64,000 nucleotides of DNA from the NCBI GenBank assembly GCA_029721435.1, contig CM056573.1:71366001-71430000 (forward strand). Reading direction: 5' to 3'. A program made the position numbers and the translations under genes. The notes under the pieces are model-generated. The model was not told the DNA's origin and did no database searches. It saw nothing but the letters and a program-made list of their open reading frames with translations. This document shows, piece after piece, positions 45,670-59,200 of this stretch (position 1 is its first letter; every line of letters starts with the position of its first letter). This stretch comes from Gymnothorax reevesii (taxonomy: Eukaryota > Chordata > Actinopteri > Anguilliformes > Muraenidae).

Positions 45670-48600
45670 ATGGTGTGCAGGCGCATATATAAGCCAGTTG
45701 CTGTCATGACGTCAGAATCAATTTGTTCTCCCATTTTGCAGGTAGAAATTGTGGTTGTCACAGAGCTGTTCTTCTATTCATTAAGTTTATTTAGTAAGCT
45801 GGTTAGGATACCAGAAAAAGAAATTAATCAGAGGAAATGGATGAATGTAAGTCAGGCTTTGGCAAAGCTTCAGGACATGAGTTCTTGTGAGTCAGATGGA
45901 GAAGAAATATCAGGGCTCAGTGATGCTTCTAGGTCTAGTGAATCTGACTCCGATTTTGAAACTGAATGCGATCGTGAGCCACACGGTAAAGGTATCACAG
46001 CTGCTGGGCAAACTAAGCCTTTGATGCCAGGAAGGTCACCAAAACTGGATATTTATTCACGTCATAACGCTTAGGTTTCACAGCATAATTTCAAGTCCAA
46101 ATACTTTGAAACATTTAAAATTAGCCACAATAGCCAACAAATTGAAGCTTTAAAGCTCTGACCTCTATACTATTTAATCAATGAAGAATCTTAGCAAAAC
46201 ACCATTTATTGTCCTCTGAATTCTGAAAGTACTTTGAAATGCTTTCACTGAGGCAACACCTCACAGCTTAAAAGTATTACAAAGAGTGGTGCATTTTTGT
46301 CAATAAAGAGGATGCAGCCATATTTCCACGTCATCCATGCCATGATGAAGGGAGACGCAGTAGCGCAGTGGAGAGCATGGGCTTGACTTGGGATGGAAAG
46401 ATTCTGTGTTCCAGTCCTTGCCTTAGCCTGTGCAAAGTGTTCTCAGGCAAAACTCTTCACTTCCACACTGCCTCACTCTACCCAGGTGTACAAATGGGTC
46501 CCAGCAAAATTGTCAGGGAAACTTGACTGAGAGCAGTGGGAGAACCCGAGTTGGACTAGTGTCCCATCGAGGGGGTTTAGCGATACTCCTATTTGCTTCA
46601 TGTCACAGAAACCAGGGTTAAACACAGGCCTGGTGGGCCTCCAGGCATGACCTCCACGCCTGGTTAGAAATAGTCTTTATTCCGCCTGAGCAGCTGCTCA
46701 TTTTGAAAACAAGAAGGGCACTTGGTAGAGCTCATACCTCCGCCAAGCCCACATGTAAGTATTATTGGTTCTGGATCCAGGAGAGTATCATCCAGACCAA
46801 CAACAGCTGTGATTAGTTCCTCTTTTAGGGCAGATTCTATTCAGTGCTGAAATTTTCTGAAAATCTGTTCATTACATAAGGACATACCGAATTGTTCCGA
46901 ATATAAGACGATTCTGGATATGAGACTACTCCCCTTTCTCAAGTCATATTTTGGAAAAAATAGGGTTTTGATGACAAAATCTTGTTTTAGTCACTAAAGA
47001 ATAATAATCATCGCAAAAGTTTCTTTGAAAATACTGATAAAACAAACTGAAAGAAAAACCAATATAAAAGATTGCAGGCTGTTGTTTTGCGCCATCTATT
47101 GTTGTGAACATGTATTGAGTATAGACTATAAAACGCACACACAGGATGACTGTTATTGTTAGAAGCCTAGTCCACGGAAAATACGACGACCCCATTTCTC
47201 CGCTGTTACGTGTCTTTAATGGAACGGCGGAGGCGTCAAAGATAAAACAGGGTCACTTGAGCAAAAAGAGAGGAAATAGTAAACATGCCCGATGGACGAG
47301 AGATGCTAATTTACTGAGATTCCGCAGAGAAGTCACTGTTATGTCAAAGACGCAGAGTGCATCGTATGCCTGTTCCGTGGATATGTAAAAAGCACCGTTG
47401 CCATAAACATATCTCCCCAGCGGGCCACAGTACGAAGTAGATTCCCAGTCCGTCGTGGAAACATATACTGGTGTACGTGCGATTAGGTAGTGATTGTTTT
47501 TAAATTTCATTTGATTTCATTTGACACACTCTTTTTACTTGAACAAAAGATTGACCGCGATTCCGTACCATGCTTTCTGTTAACGTTCTGACAAAATGTG
47601 GCAGCCCTCCATGCTGAGGGTCGGGCGTGTAAAGTCACCGAACAGGCCTTGTGGTGACGTGTCTTAAATGGAACACTCGAGGCGTCATAAATCAGACCGG
47701 GTCACTTGAGCAGAAGAAAACAAAGGAGTAAACAAGCCCGATGGATGAGAGGTTCGAATTCTCTTGGATTCTGCTGAGAAGTCGCTTTGACGTCAAAGAG
47801 CCAGAGTGCATCGAATGTTCATTTTGTTGCTATAACAACAGCACCGTTGCTATAAACAACTCTGCCCAGGGAGCCGACGGAAGAATGCTGATTCTCAGTC
47901 CGTGTCCAATGCTCATGGAAAGATGTCCAGGAGTACGTGCGATTTGGCAGTGATTTTATTTTTATGAAATTAGATTTTAATTGACTCACTCTTTGTTTAA
48001 ACAAAAAAAAAAAAATGCGCGATTCAGTAGCATGCTTTCTGTTTACGTATTGACAAAATGTGCCTGCCCTCCACTTAGCCGTCGGGCTTGTCTTGTGACC
48101 AAACAGGCTCTGCTGTGACGTGACTTAAATGGATCAACGGAGGTTTCAAATTCTCCGGCAGCTACAGGTCTCAAAAAAGTTGGGACACTTGTAAAAAGGG
48201 GCTTTAAAAGCATTGAATTTCTAAGAGAATCAGCTGAAAGAACATTTAGCAAGTAATTAAGTTAACTGTCATCTGCTGCGCAACATGATTACTTATAAAA
48301 GGGTTGTCATTGAGAGGCTGAGTTTCTCAGAAGTAAAGATGGCCAGAAGCTCTCCCACCTGTGAAGGCTTGCATAAAAAAAAATGTTGAATACTTTAAAA
48401 ACACTGCTCCTCGACGTTAAATTGCAAAGGCATTGAAGGTCTCATCATCTTCAGTACATGACATCATCAAAAGATTCAGAGTAACTGGAAAAATCTCTGC
48501 CTGTAAGGGACTAGGCCGAGACCTTTACTGGATGCCCTTTATCTTTGGACCCTCAGATGCCACTGCATCACTCACCGGCATGATTCTTGGGATTCTGCAA

Positions 48601-48857
48601 TAATAGAGAAAGAAAAAACATCACTGATTATACCTAGAACTGCCACAAGGTCATTCTGACCTCCATTAGTCCCAGTGCAAAAGAATGTAAATGGACTATA
48701 TAGGGGCTGACTATGGAGCTAGTCAGATTGGCAGCTCAAAGCACTTGACAGTAGCCTAATACCTCACGTATGCCCATTTATGCAACACATTCATACACTG
48801 ACGGCTACGCAAGGCAGTCAACTGCATCTTGGTTGACTGCATTTTGTTACTTTTAGA
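45670..48857 (+). repeat. Array unit 15 (right subfamily)
   Basis: Length is 3,188 bp. 134-codon ORF (45670-46074) with the GTGGTTGTC variant of unit 13 and a private silent change GAATCTGAC. SINE about 46350-46670. Tc1-like fragment about 48155-48604. AAAAGTTTC is present near 47015. Confidence 0.96.
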
Positions 48858-51800
48858 ATGGTGTGCAGGCGCATATATAAGCCAGTTGCTGTCATGACGT
48901 CAGAATCAATTTGTTCTCCCATTTTGCAGGTAGAAATTGTGATTGTCACAGAGCTGTTCTTCTATTCATTTAGTTTATTTAGTAAGCTGGTTAGGATACC
49001 AGAAAAAGAAATTAATCAGAGGAAATGGATGAATGTAAGTCAGGCTTTGGCAAAGCTTCAGGACATGAGTTCTTGTGAGTCAGATGGAGAAGAAATATCA
49101 GGGCTCAGTGATGCTTCTAGGTCTAGTGAATCCGACTCCGATTTTGAAACTGAATGCGATCGTGAGCCACACGGTAAAGGTATCACAGCTGCTGGGCAAA
49201 CTAAGCCTTTGATGCCAGGAAGGTCACCAAAACTGGATATTTATTCACGTCATAACGCTTAGGTTTCACAGCATAATTTCAAGTCCAAATACTTTGAAAC
49301 ATTTAAAATTAGCCACAATAGCCAACAAATTGAAGCTTTAAAGCTCTGACCTCTATACTATTTAATCAATGAAGAATCTTAGCAAAACACCATTTATTGT
49401 CCTCTGAATTCTGAAAGTACTTTGAAATGCTTTCACTGAGGCAACACCTCACAGCTTAAAAGTATTACAAAGAGTGGTGCATTTTTGTCAATAAAGAGGA
49501 TGCAGCCATGTTTCCACGTCATCCATGCCATGATGAAGGGAGACGCAGTAGCGCAGTGGAGAGCATGGGCTTGACTTGGGATGGAAAGATTCTGTGTTCC
49601 AGTCCTTGCCTTAGCCTGTGCAAAGTGTTCTCAGGCAAAACTCTTCACTTCCACACTGCCTCACTCTACCCAGGTGTACAAATGGGTCCCAGCAAAATTG
49701 TCAGGGAAACTTGACTGAGAGCAGTGGGAGAACCCGAGTTGGACTAGTGTCCCATCGAGGGGGTTTAGCGATACTCCTATTTGCTTCATGTCACAGAAAC
49801 CAGGGTTAAACACAGGCCTGGTGGGCCTCCAGGCATGACCTCCACGCCTGGTTAGAAATAGTCTTTATTCCGTCTGAGCAGCTGCTCATTTTGAAAACAA
49901 GAAGGGCACTTGGTAGAGCTCATACCTCCGCCAAGCCCACATGTAAGTATTATTGGTTCTGGATCCAGGAGAGTATCATCCAGACCAACAACAGCTGTGA
50001 TTAGTTCCTCTTTTAGGGCAGATTCTATTCAGTGCTGAAATTTTCTGAAAATCTGTTCATTACATAAGGACATACCGAATTGTTCCGAATATAAGACGAT
50101 TCTGGATATGAGACTACTCCCCTTTCTCAAGTCATATTTTGGAAAAAATAGGGTTTTGATGACAAAATCTTGTTTTAGTCACTAAAGAATAATAATCATC
50201 GCAAAAATTTCTTTGAAAATACTGATAAAACAAACTGAAAGAAAAACCAATATAAAAGATTGCAGGCTGTTGTTTTGCGCCATCTATTGTTGTGAACATG
50301 TATTGAGTATAGACTATAAAACGCACACACAGGATGACTGTTATTGTTAGAAGCCTAGTCCACGGAAAATACGACGACCCCATTTCTCCGCTGTGACGTG
50401 TCTTTAATGGAACGGCGGAGGCGTCAAAGATAAAACAGGGTCACTTGAGCAAAAAGAGAGGAAATAGTAAACATGCCCGATGGACGAGAGATGCTAATTT
50501 ACTGAGATTCCGCAGAGAAGTCACTGTTATGTCAAAGACGCAGAGTGCATCGTATGCCTGTTCCGTGGATATGTAAAAAGCACCGTTGCCATAAACATAT
50601 CTCCCCAGCGGGCCACAGTACGAAGTAGATTCCCAGTCCGTCGTGGAAACATATACTGGTGTACGTGCGATTAGGTAGTGATTGTTTTTAAATTTCATTT
50701 GATTTCATTTGACACACTCTTTTTACTTGAACAAAAGATTGACCGCGATTCCGTACCATGCTTTCTGTTAACGTTCTGACAAAATGTGGCAGCCCTCCAT
50801 GCTTAGGGTCGGGCGTGTAAAGTCACCGAACAGGCCTTGTGGTGACGTGTCTTAAATGGAACACTCGAGGCGTCATAAATCAGACCGGGTCACTTGAGCA
50901 GAAGAAAACAAAGGAGTAAACAAGCCCGATGGATGAGAGGTTCGAATTCTCTTGGATTCTGCTGAGAAGTCGCTTTGACGTCAAAGAGCCAGAGTGCATC
51001 GAATGTTCATTTTGTTGCTATAACAACAGCACCGTTGCTATAAACAACTCTGCCCAGGGAGCCGACGGAAGAATGCTGATTCTCAGTCCGTGTCCAATGC
51101 TCATGGAAAGATGTCCAGGAGTACGTGCGATTTGGCAGTGATTTTATTTTTATGAAATTAGATTTTAATTGACTCACTCTTTGTTTAAACAAAAAAAAAA
51201 AAAAATGCGCGATTCAGTAGCATGCTTTCTGTTTACGTATTGACAAAATGTGCCTGCCCTCCACTTAGCCGTCGGGCTTGTCTTGTGACCAAACAGGCTC
51301 TGCTGTGACGTGACTTAAATGGATCAGCGGAGGTTTCAAATTCTCCGGCAGCTACAGGTCTCAAAAAAGTTGGGACACTTGTAAAAAGGGGCTTTAAAAG
51401 CATTGAATTTCTAAGAGAATCAGCTGAAAGAACATTTAGCAAGTAATTAAGTTAACTGTCATCTGCTGCGCAACATGATTACTTATAAAAGGGTTGTCAT
51501 TGAGAGGCTGAGTTTCTCAGAAGTAAAGATGGCCAGAAGCTCTCCCACCTGTGAAGGCTTGCATAAAAAAAAATGTTGAATACTTTAAAAACACTGCTCC
51601 TCGACGTTAAATTGCAAAGGCATTGAAGGTCTCATCATCTTCAGTACATGACATCATCAAAAGATTCAGAGTAACTGGAAAAATCTCTGCCTGTAAGGGA
51701 CTAGGCCGAGACCTTTACTGGATGCCCTTTATCTTTGGACCCTCAGATGCCACTGCATCACTCACCGGCATGATTCTTGGGATTCTGCAATAATAGAGAA

Positions 51801-51885
51801 AGAAAAAACATCACTGATTATACCTAGAACTGCCACAAGGTCATTCTGACCTCCATTAGTCCCAGTGCAAAAGAATGTAAATGGA

Positions 51886-51890
51886 CTATA
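51886..51890. repeat. Left target site duplication (CTATA) of solo LTR
   Basis: CTATA lies immediately before the TG end of the insertion. Uninterrupted units read GGACTATATAGGGG here, with a single CTATA. Confidence 0.9.
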
Positions 51891-51936
51891 TGATATGGAA
51901 TCAGTTGACACCAGATGCGGGAAAAGGGAATGAGGA

Positions 51937-51942
51937 TTTATT
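51937..51942 (-). terminator. Polyadenylation signal AATAAA in the LTR
   Basis: Plus-strand TTTATT reads AATAAA on the minus strand, about 46 bp from the LTR 3' end. This supports minus orientation. Confidence 0.55.
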
Positions 51943-52116
51943 TATAAACCAAAACAAAACAGGCACGAGGGCCAACAAAAAACTTGGCCCAAAGGGTTGC
52001 AAAAAACAAACTAAGGTAAGCTACACAGAGCTACAAAACAAAGAATGCAAATGACAGAAAACAAAAGGCACTGGAAACTCCAGGCAAGAAGATCAAGAAA
52101 AGTAAATAACAAGACT

Positions 52117-52128
52117 AAATATATAAAC
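52117..52128 (-). promoter_or_regulatory. Candidate TATA element of the LTR
   Basis: The minus strand reads GTTTATATATTT, about 175 bp upstream of the AATAAA, a reasonable distance for U3 promoter to R-region polyadenylation signal. AT-rich sequence is common, so this is tentative. Confidence 0.3.
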
Positions 52129-52781
52129 ACAAAACAAGAGGCTGGGACAAGACTTGAAACTAGAAATGCTAGAGAACTATGACAAGAACTTGGCTACACT
52201 TGCACAAGCAACGAGACGCGAGAAACAAAACTTGAGACACTGTCTGCCAGCCAACTTCCACCGCATCCAGATAAAGGCTTGGAAATCATGACATGAGGGG
52301 TAACACCTGGAGAGAGAGAAACAAGAGGCATGGCAAGATCAAGACATGGACAGAGATTGGATGACATGACCTGCTCATTAAGAGAATGAGCGTGCTCAGC
52401 TTAAGTACCAATTAAGTATGCAGTTTGGAAGCAAGCATGAATGTTAAGAACAGAAAAGCACAGCAAGATCTTGAAACAGTAAAGCAGGAATCATGACAAT
52501 AAACTCCCTGTCTAAATTAGTAATATTAGTAATGTGCCTATCTAAGAATTACACCACCCAGTGAATGTTAGTAAATGTTAGTAACTTAAAAACAGTTAAT
52601 TGCCAATTAAGCTTAGACAGCCCCGAATCAGCACAGCACAGAAGGAAGGGGGAAATACCAAAGCCAACCAGAGCTCTGAAAAGTGCAACAACGAAGGCAC
52701 GGGGCGGAACGCAGACAAGCGGTGGAGTGGCATGGCAGACCTGGCATGAACAAAAACATGGAAGTGTAAAAACATGGAATG

Positions 52782-52875
52782 TGAAATCCTGAAACAAGAA
52801 ACTGTTAAAACTATGACTATGAACATGAAACTATGAACTATGAAATCTTGAACATGAAACTGTTAAAACCATGAA
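52782..52875. repeat. Imperfect ~58-60-bp direct duplication inside the LTR
   Basis: TGAAATC...AAACTGTTAAAAC occurs twice. The first element is at 52782 and 52841, and AAACTGTTAAAAC is at 52799-52811 and 52857-52869. Between them are short ATGAACTATGAA-type motifs. On the minus strand this is the upstream U3 region, where such repeats often lie. Confidence 0.6.
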
Positions 52876-52882
52876 TAATACT

Positions 52883-52903
52883 GTTCTGGCCAAAGGCCAG
52901 AAC
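52883..52903. repeat. Perfect hairpin near the LTR 5' end
   Basis: Nine-base arms GTTCTGGCC and GGCCAGAAC flank AAA, 14 bp inside the LTR terminus at 52917. The function is unknown. Confidence 0.6.
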
Positions 52904-52917
52904 CCTGGAACACAACA

Positions 52918-52922
52918 CTATA
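52918..52922. repeat. Right target site duplication (CTATA) of solo LTR
   Basis: CTATA directly follows the CA end of the LTR. The host unit then continues TAGGGGCTGACTATGG. Confidence 0.9.
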
Positions 52923-53081
52923 TAGGGGCTGACTATGGAGCTAGTCAGATTGGCAGCTCAAAGCACTTGTGACAGTAGCCTAATACCTCACGTATGCCCA
53001 TTTATGCAACACATTCATACACTGACGGCTACGCAAGGCAGTCAACTGCATCTTGGTTGACTGCATTTTGTTACTTTTAGA

Positions 53082-56000
53082 ATGGTGTGCAGGCGCATAT
53101 ATAAGCCAGTTGCTGTCATGACGTCAGAATCAATTTGTTCTCCCATTTTGCAGGTAGAAATTGTGATTGTCACAGAGCTGTTCTTCTATTCATTTAGTTT
53201 ATTTAGTAAGCTGGTTAGGATACCAGAAAAAGAAATTAATCAGAGGAAATGGATGAATGTAAGTCAGGCTTTGGCAAAGCTTCAGGACATGAGTTCTTGT
53301 GAGTCAGATGGAGAAGAAATATCAGGGCTCAGTGATGCTTCTAGGTCTAGTGAATCCGACTCCGATTTTGAAACTGAATGCGATCGTGAGCCACACGGTA
53401 AAGGTATCACAGCTGCTGGGCAAACTAAGCCTTTGATGCCAGGAAGGTCACCAAAACTGGATATTTATTCACGTCATAACGCTTAGGTTTCACAGCATAA
53501 TTTCAAGTCCAAATACTTTGAAACATTTAAAATTAGCCACAATAGCCAACAAATTGAAGCTTTAAAGCTCTGACCTCTATACTATTTAATCAATGAAGAA
53601 TCTTAGCAAAACACCATTTATTGTCCTCTGAATTCTGAAAGTACTTTGAAATGCTTTCACTGAGGCAACACCTCACAGCTTAAAAGTATTACAAAGAGTG
53701 GTGCATTTTTGTCAATAAAGAGGATGCAGCCATATTTCCACGTCATCCATGCCATGATGAAGGGAGACGCAGTAGCGCAGTGGAGAGCATGGGCTTGACT
53801 TGGGATGGAAAGATTCTGTGTTCCAGTCCTTGCCTTAGCCTGTGCAAAGTGTTCTCATGCAAAACTCTTCACTTCCACACTGCCTCACTCTACCCAGGTG
53901 TACAAATGGGTCCCAGCAAAATTGTCAGGGAAACTTGACTGAGAGCAGTGGGAGAACCCGAGTTGGACTAGTGTCCCATCGAGGGGGTTTAGCAATACTC
54001 CTATTTGCTTCATGTCACAGAAACCAGGGTTAAACACAGGCCTGGTGGGCCTCCAGGCATGACCTCCACGCCTGGTTAGAAATAGTCTTAATTCCGTCTG
54101 AGCAGCTGCTCATTTTGAAAACAAGAAGGGCACTTGGTAGAGCTCATACCTCCGCCAAGCCCACATGTAAGTATTATTGGTTCTGGATCCAGGAGAGTAT
54201 CATCCAGACCAACAACAGCTGTGATTATTTCCTCTTTTAGGGCAGATTCTATTCAGTGCTGAAATTTTCTGAAAATCTGTTCATTACATAAGGACATACC
54301 GAATTGTTCCGAATATAAGACGATTCTGGATATGAGACTACTCCCCTTTCTCAAGTCATATTTTGGAAAAAATAGGGTTTTGATGACAAAATCTTGTTTT
54401 AGTCACTAAAGAATAATAATCATCGCAAAAATTTCTTTAAAAATACTGATAAAACAAAATGAAAGAAAAACCAATATAAAAGATTGCAGGCTGTTGTTTT
54501 GCGCCATCTATTGTTGTGAACATGTATTGAGTATAGATTATAAAACGCACACACAGGATGACTGTTATTGTTAGAAGCCTAGTCCACGGAAAATACGACG
54601 ACCCCATTTCTCCGCTGTGACGTGTCTTTAATGGAACGGCGGAGGCGTCAAAGATAAAACAGGGTCACATGAGCAAAAAGAGAGGAAATAGTAAACATGC
54701 CCGATGGACGAGAGATGCTAATTTACTGAGATTCCGCAGAGAAGTCACTGTTATGTCAAAGACGCAGAGTGCATCGTATGCCTGTTCCGTGGATATGTAA
54801 AAAGCACCGTTGCCATAAACATATCTCCCCAGCGGGCCACAGTACGAAGTAGATTCCCAGTCCGTCGTGGAAACATATACTGGTGTACGTGCGATTAGGT
54901 AGTGATTGTTTTTAAATTTCATTTGATTTCATTTGACACACTCTTTTTACTTGAACAAAAGATTGACCGCGATTCCGTACCATGCTTTCTGTTAACGTTC
55001 TGACAAAATGTGGCAGCCCTCCATGCTTAGGGTCGGGCGTGTAAAGTCACCGAACAGGCCTTGTGGTGACGTGTCTTAAATGGAACACTCGAGGCGTCAT
55101 AAATCAGACCGGGTCACTTGAGCAGAAGAAAACAAAGGAGTAAACAAGCCCGATGGATGAGAGGTTCGAATTCTCTTGGATTCTGCTGAGAAGTCGCTTT
55201 GACGTCAAAGAGCCAGAGTGCATCGAATGTTCATTTTGTTGCTATAACAACAGCACCGTTGCTATAAACAACTCTGCCCAGGGAGCCGACGGAAGAATGC
55301 TGATTCTCAGTCCGCGTCCAATGCTCATGGAAAGATGTCCAGGAGAACGTGCGATTTGGCAGTGATTTTATTTTTATGAAATTAGATTTTAATTGACTCA
55401 CTCTTTGTTTAAACAAAAAAAAAAAAAAATGCGCGATTCAGTAGCATGCTTTCTGTTTACGTATTGACAAAATGTGCCTGCCCTCCACTTAGCCGTCGGG
55501 CTTGTCTTGTGACCAAACAGGCTCTGCTGTGACGTGACTTAAATGGATCAACGGAGGTTTCAAATTCTCCGGCAGCTACAGGTCTCAAAAAAGTTGGGAC
55601 ACTTGTAAAAAGGGGCTTTAAAAGCATTGAATTTCTAAGAGAATCAGCTGAAAGAACATTTAGCAAGTAATTAAGTTAACTGTCATCTGCTGCGCAACAT
55701 GATTACTTATAAAAGGGTTGTCATTGAGAGGCTGAGTTTCTCAGAAGTAAAGATGGCCAGAAGCTCTCCCACCTGTGAAGGCTTGCATAAAAAAAAATGT
55801 TGAATACTTTAAAAACACTGCTCCTCGACGTTAAATTGCAAAGGCATTGAAGGTCTCATCATCTTCAGTACATGACATCATCAAAAGATTCAGAGTAACT
55901 GGAAAAATCTCTGCCTGTAAGGGACTAGGCCGAGACCTTTACTGGATGCCCTTTATCTTTGGACCCTCAGATGCCACTGCATCACTCACCGGCATGATTC

Positions 56001-56271
56001 TTGGGATTCTGCAATAATAGAGAAAGAAAAAACATCACTGATTATACCTAGAACTGCCACAAGGTCATTCTGACCTCCATTAGTCCCAGTGCAAAAGAAT
56101 GTAAATGGACTATATAGGGGCTGACTATGGAGCTAGTCAGATTGGCAGCTCAAAGCACTTGACAGTAGCCTAATACCTCACGTATGCCCATTTATGCAAC
56201 ACATTCATACACTGACGGCTACGCAAGGCAGTCAACTGCATCTTGGTTGACTGCATTTTGTTACTTTTAGA
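53082..56271 (+). repeat. Array unit 17 (right subfamily, mosaic)
   Basis: Length is 3,190 bp. 134-codon ORF (53082-53486). SINE about 53762-54082, with private changes CTCATGCAAA (about 53857) and GTCTTAATTCC (about 54086). Tc1-like fragment about 55569-56018. GTATAGATTA and GGTCACATGAG match unit 9. The following sub-repeat B has the AGTCCGCGTCC variant of units 11 and 19. The combination suggests recombination or gene conversion between copies. Confidence 0.96.
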
Positions 56272-59200
56272 ATGGTGTGCAGGCGCATATATAAGCCAGT
56301 TGCTGTCATGACGTCAGAATCAATTTGTTCTCCCATTTTGCAGGTAGAAATTGTGATTGTCACAGAGCTGTTCTTCTATTCATTAAGTTTATTTAGTAAG
56401 CTGGTTAGGATACCAGAAAAAGAAATTAATCAGAGGAAATGGATGAATGTAAGTCAGGCTTTGGCAAAGCTTCAGGACATGAGTTCTTGTGAGTCAGATG
56501 GAGAAGAAATATCAGGGCTCAGTGATGCTTTTAGGTCTAGTGAATCCGACTCCGATTTTGAAACTGAATGCGATCGTGAGCCACACGGTAAAGGTATCAC
56601 AGCTGCTGGGCAAACTAAGCCTTTGATGCCAGGAAGGTCACCAAAACTGGATATTTATTCACGTCATAACGCTTAGGTTTCACAGCATAATTTCAAGTCC
56701 AAATACTTTGAAACATTTAAAATTAGCCACAATAGCCAACAAATTGAAGCTTTAAAGCTCTGACCTCTATACTATTTAATCAATGAAGAATCTTAGCAAA
56801 ACACCATTTATTGTCCTCTGAATTCTGAAAGTACTTTGAAATGATTTCACTGAGGCAACACCTCACAGCTTAAAAGTATTACAAAGAGTGGTGCATTTTT
56901 GTCAATGAAGAGGATGCAGCCATATTTCCACGTCATCCATGCCATGATGAAGGGAGACGCAGTAGCGCAGTGGAGAGCATGGGCTTGACTTGGGATGGAA
57001 AGATTCTGTGTTCCAGTCCTTGCCTTAGCCTGTGCAAAGTGTTCTCAGGCAAAACTCTTCACTTCCACACTGCCTCACTCTACCCAGGTGTACAAATGGG
57101 TCCCAGCAAAATTGTCAGGGAAACTTGACTGAGAGCAGTGGGAGAACCCGAGTTGGACTAGTGTCCCATCGAGGGGGTTTAGCAATACTCCTATTTGCTT
57201 CATGTCACAGAAACCAGGGTTAAACACAGGCCTGGTGGGCCTCCAGGCATGACCTCCACGCCTGGTTAGAAATAGTCTTTATTCCGCCTGAGCAGCTGCT
57301 CATTTTGAAAACAAGAAGGGCACTTGGTAGAGCTCATACCTCCGCCAAGCCCACATCTAAGTATTATTGGTTCTGGATCCAGGAGAGTATCATCCAGACC
57401 AACAACAGCTGTGATTAGTTCCTCTTTTAGGGCAGATTCTATTCAGTGCTGAAATTTTCTGAAAATCTGTTCATTACATAAGGACATACCGAATTGTTCC
57501 GAATATAAGACGATTCTGGATATGAGACTACTCCCCTTTCTCAAGTCATATTTTGGAAAAAATAGAGTTTTGATGACAAAATCTTGTTTTAGTCACTAAA
57601 GAATAATAATCATCGCAAAAGTTTCTTTGAAAATACTGATAAAACAAACTGAAAGAAAAACCAATATAAAAGATTGCAGGCTGTTATTTTGCGCCATCTA
57701 TTGTTGTGAACATGTATTGAGTATTAACTATAAAACGCACACACAGGATGACTGTTATTGTTAGAAGCCTAGTCCACGGAAAATACGACGACCCCATTTC
57801 TCCGCTGTTACGTGTCTTTAATGGAACGGCGGAGGCGTCAAAGATAAAACAGGGTCACTTGAGCAAAAAGAGAGGAAATAGTAAACATGCCCGATGGACG
57901 AGAGATGCTAATTTACTGAGATTCCGCAGAGAAGTCACTGTTATGTCAAAGACGCAGAGTGCATCGTATGCCTGTTCCGTGGATATGTAAAAAGCACCGT
58001 TGCCATAAACATATCTCCCCAGCGGGCCACAGTACGAAGTAGATTCCCAGTCCGTCGTGGAAACATATACTGGTGTACGTGCGATTAGGTAGTGATTGTT
58101 TTTAAATTTCATTTGATTTCATTTGACACACTCTTTTTACTTGAACAAAAGATTGACCGCGATTCCGTACCATGCTTTCTGTTAACGTTCTGACAAAATG
58201 TGGCAGCCCTCCATGCTGAGGGTCGGGCGTGTAAAGTCACCGAACAGGCCTTGTGGTGACGTGTCTTAAATGGAACACTCGAGGCGTCATAAATCAGACC
58301 GGGTCACTTGAGCAGAAGAAAACAAAGGAGTAAACAAGCCCGATGGATGAGAGGTTCGAATTCTCTTGGATTCTGCTGAGAAGTCGCTTTGACGTCAAAG
58401 AGCCAGAGTGCATCGAATGTTCATTTTGTTGCTATAACAACAGCACCGTTGCTATAAACAACTCTGCCCAGGGAGCCGACGGAAGAATGCTGATTCTCAG
58501 TCCGTGTCCAATGCTCATGGAAAGATGTCCAGGAGAACGTGCGATTTGGCAGTGATTTTATTTTTATGAAATTAGATTTTAATTGACTCACTCTTTGTTT
58601 AAACAAAAAAAAAAAATGCGCGATTCAGTAGCATGCTTTCTGTTTACGTATTGACAAAATGTGCCTGCCCTCCACTTAGCCGTCGGGCTTGTCTTGTGAC
58701 CAAACAGGCTCTGCTGTGACGTGACTTAAATGGATCAGCGGAGGTTTCAAATTCTCCGGCAGCTACAGGTCTCAAAAAAGTTGGGACACTTGTAAAAAGG
58801 GGCTTTAAAAGCATTGAATTTCTAAGAGAATCAGCTGAAAGAACATTTAGCAAGTAATTAAGTTAACTGTCATCTGCTGCGCAACATGATTACTTATAAA
58901 AGGGTTGTCATTGAGAGGCTGAGTTTCTCAGAAGTAAAGATGGCCAGAAGCTCTCCCACCTGTGAAGGCTTGCATAAAAAAAAATGTTGAATACTTTAAA
59001 AACACTGCTCCTCGATGTTAAATTGCAAAGGCATTGAAGGTCTCATCATCTTCAGTACATGACATCATCAAAAGATTCAGAGTAACTGGAAAAATCTCTG
59101 CCTGTAAGGGACTAGGCCGAGACCTTTACTGGATGCCCTTTATCTTTGGACCCTCAGATGCCACTGCATCACTCACCGGCATGATTCTTGGGATTCTGCA

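Larger units (their letters stand above)
51891..52917 (-). mobile_element. Solo LTR of an LTR retrotransposon, 1,027 bp
   Basis: Comparison with the other 19 leaders defines an exact insertion with TG...CA ends and a 5-bp target duplication, the hallmarks of an integrase-inserted LTR. The minus orientation is favoured. Read that way it starts TGTTGTGTTCC, has a TATA-like stretch near 52117-52128 and an AATAAA at 51937-51942 about 46 bp before its 3' end, a plausible U3-R-U5 order. No second LTR, primer-binding site, gag or pol is present, so it is best explained by LTR-LTR recombination. A 5-bp duplication fits Gypsy-, Copia- or Bel-type elements; I cannot assign the family. Short open frames on both strands (about 52549-52826) show no known domain. 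It is in one unit only, so it inserted after the array formed or did not spread. Confidence 0.85.
48858..53081 (+). repeat. Array unit 16 (interrupted by a solo LTR)
   Basis: Length is 4,224 bp, of which 1,032 bp is an LTR insertion plus its target duplication. 134-codon ORF (48858-49262). SINE about 49538-49858. Tc1-like fragment about 51345-51794. ERE palindrome 51838-51852. The insertion splits the leader 33 bp after the ERE. The leader resumes at 52923. A TG dinucleotide is gained at CACTTGTGACAG (about 52965-52976). Confidence 0.97.

Noticed and set aside
52549..52826. Protein-coding gene inside the LTR insertion
   Set aside because: Overlapping 75-82-codon frames on both strands have no domain and are expected by chance in a 1-kb LTR.
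51891..52917. Non-autonomous DNA transposon instead of LTR
   Set aside because: There are no terminal inverted repeats beyond the TG/CA dinucleotides, and the 5-bp duplication plus internal AATAAA fit an LTR better.
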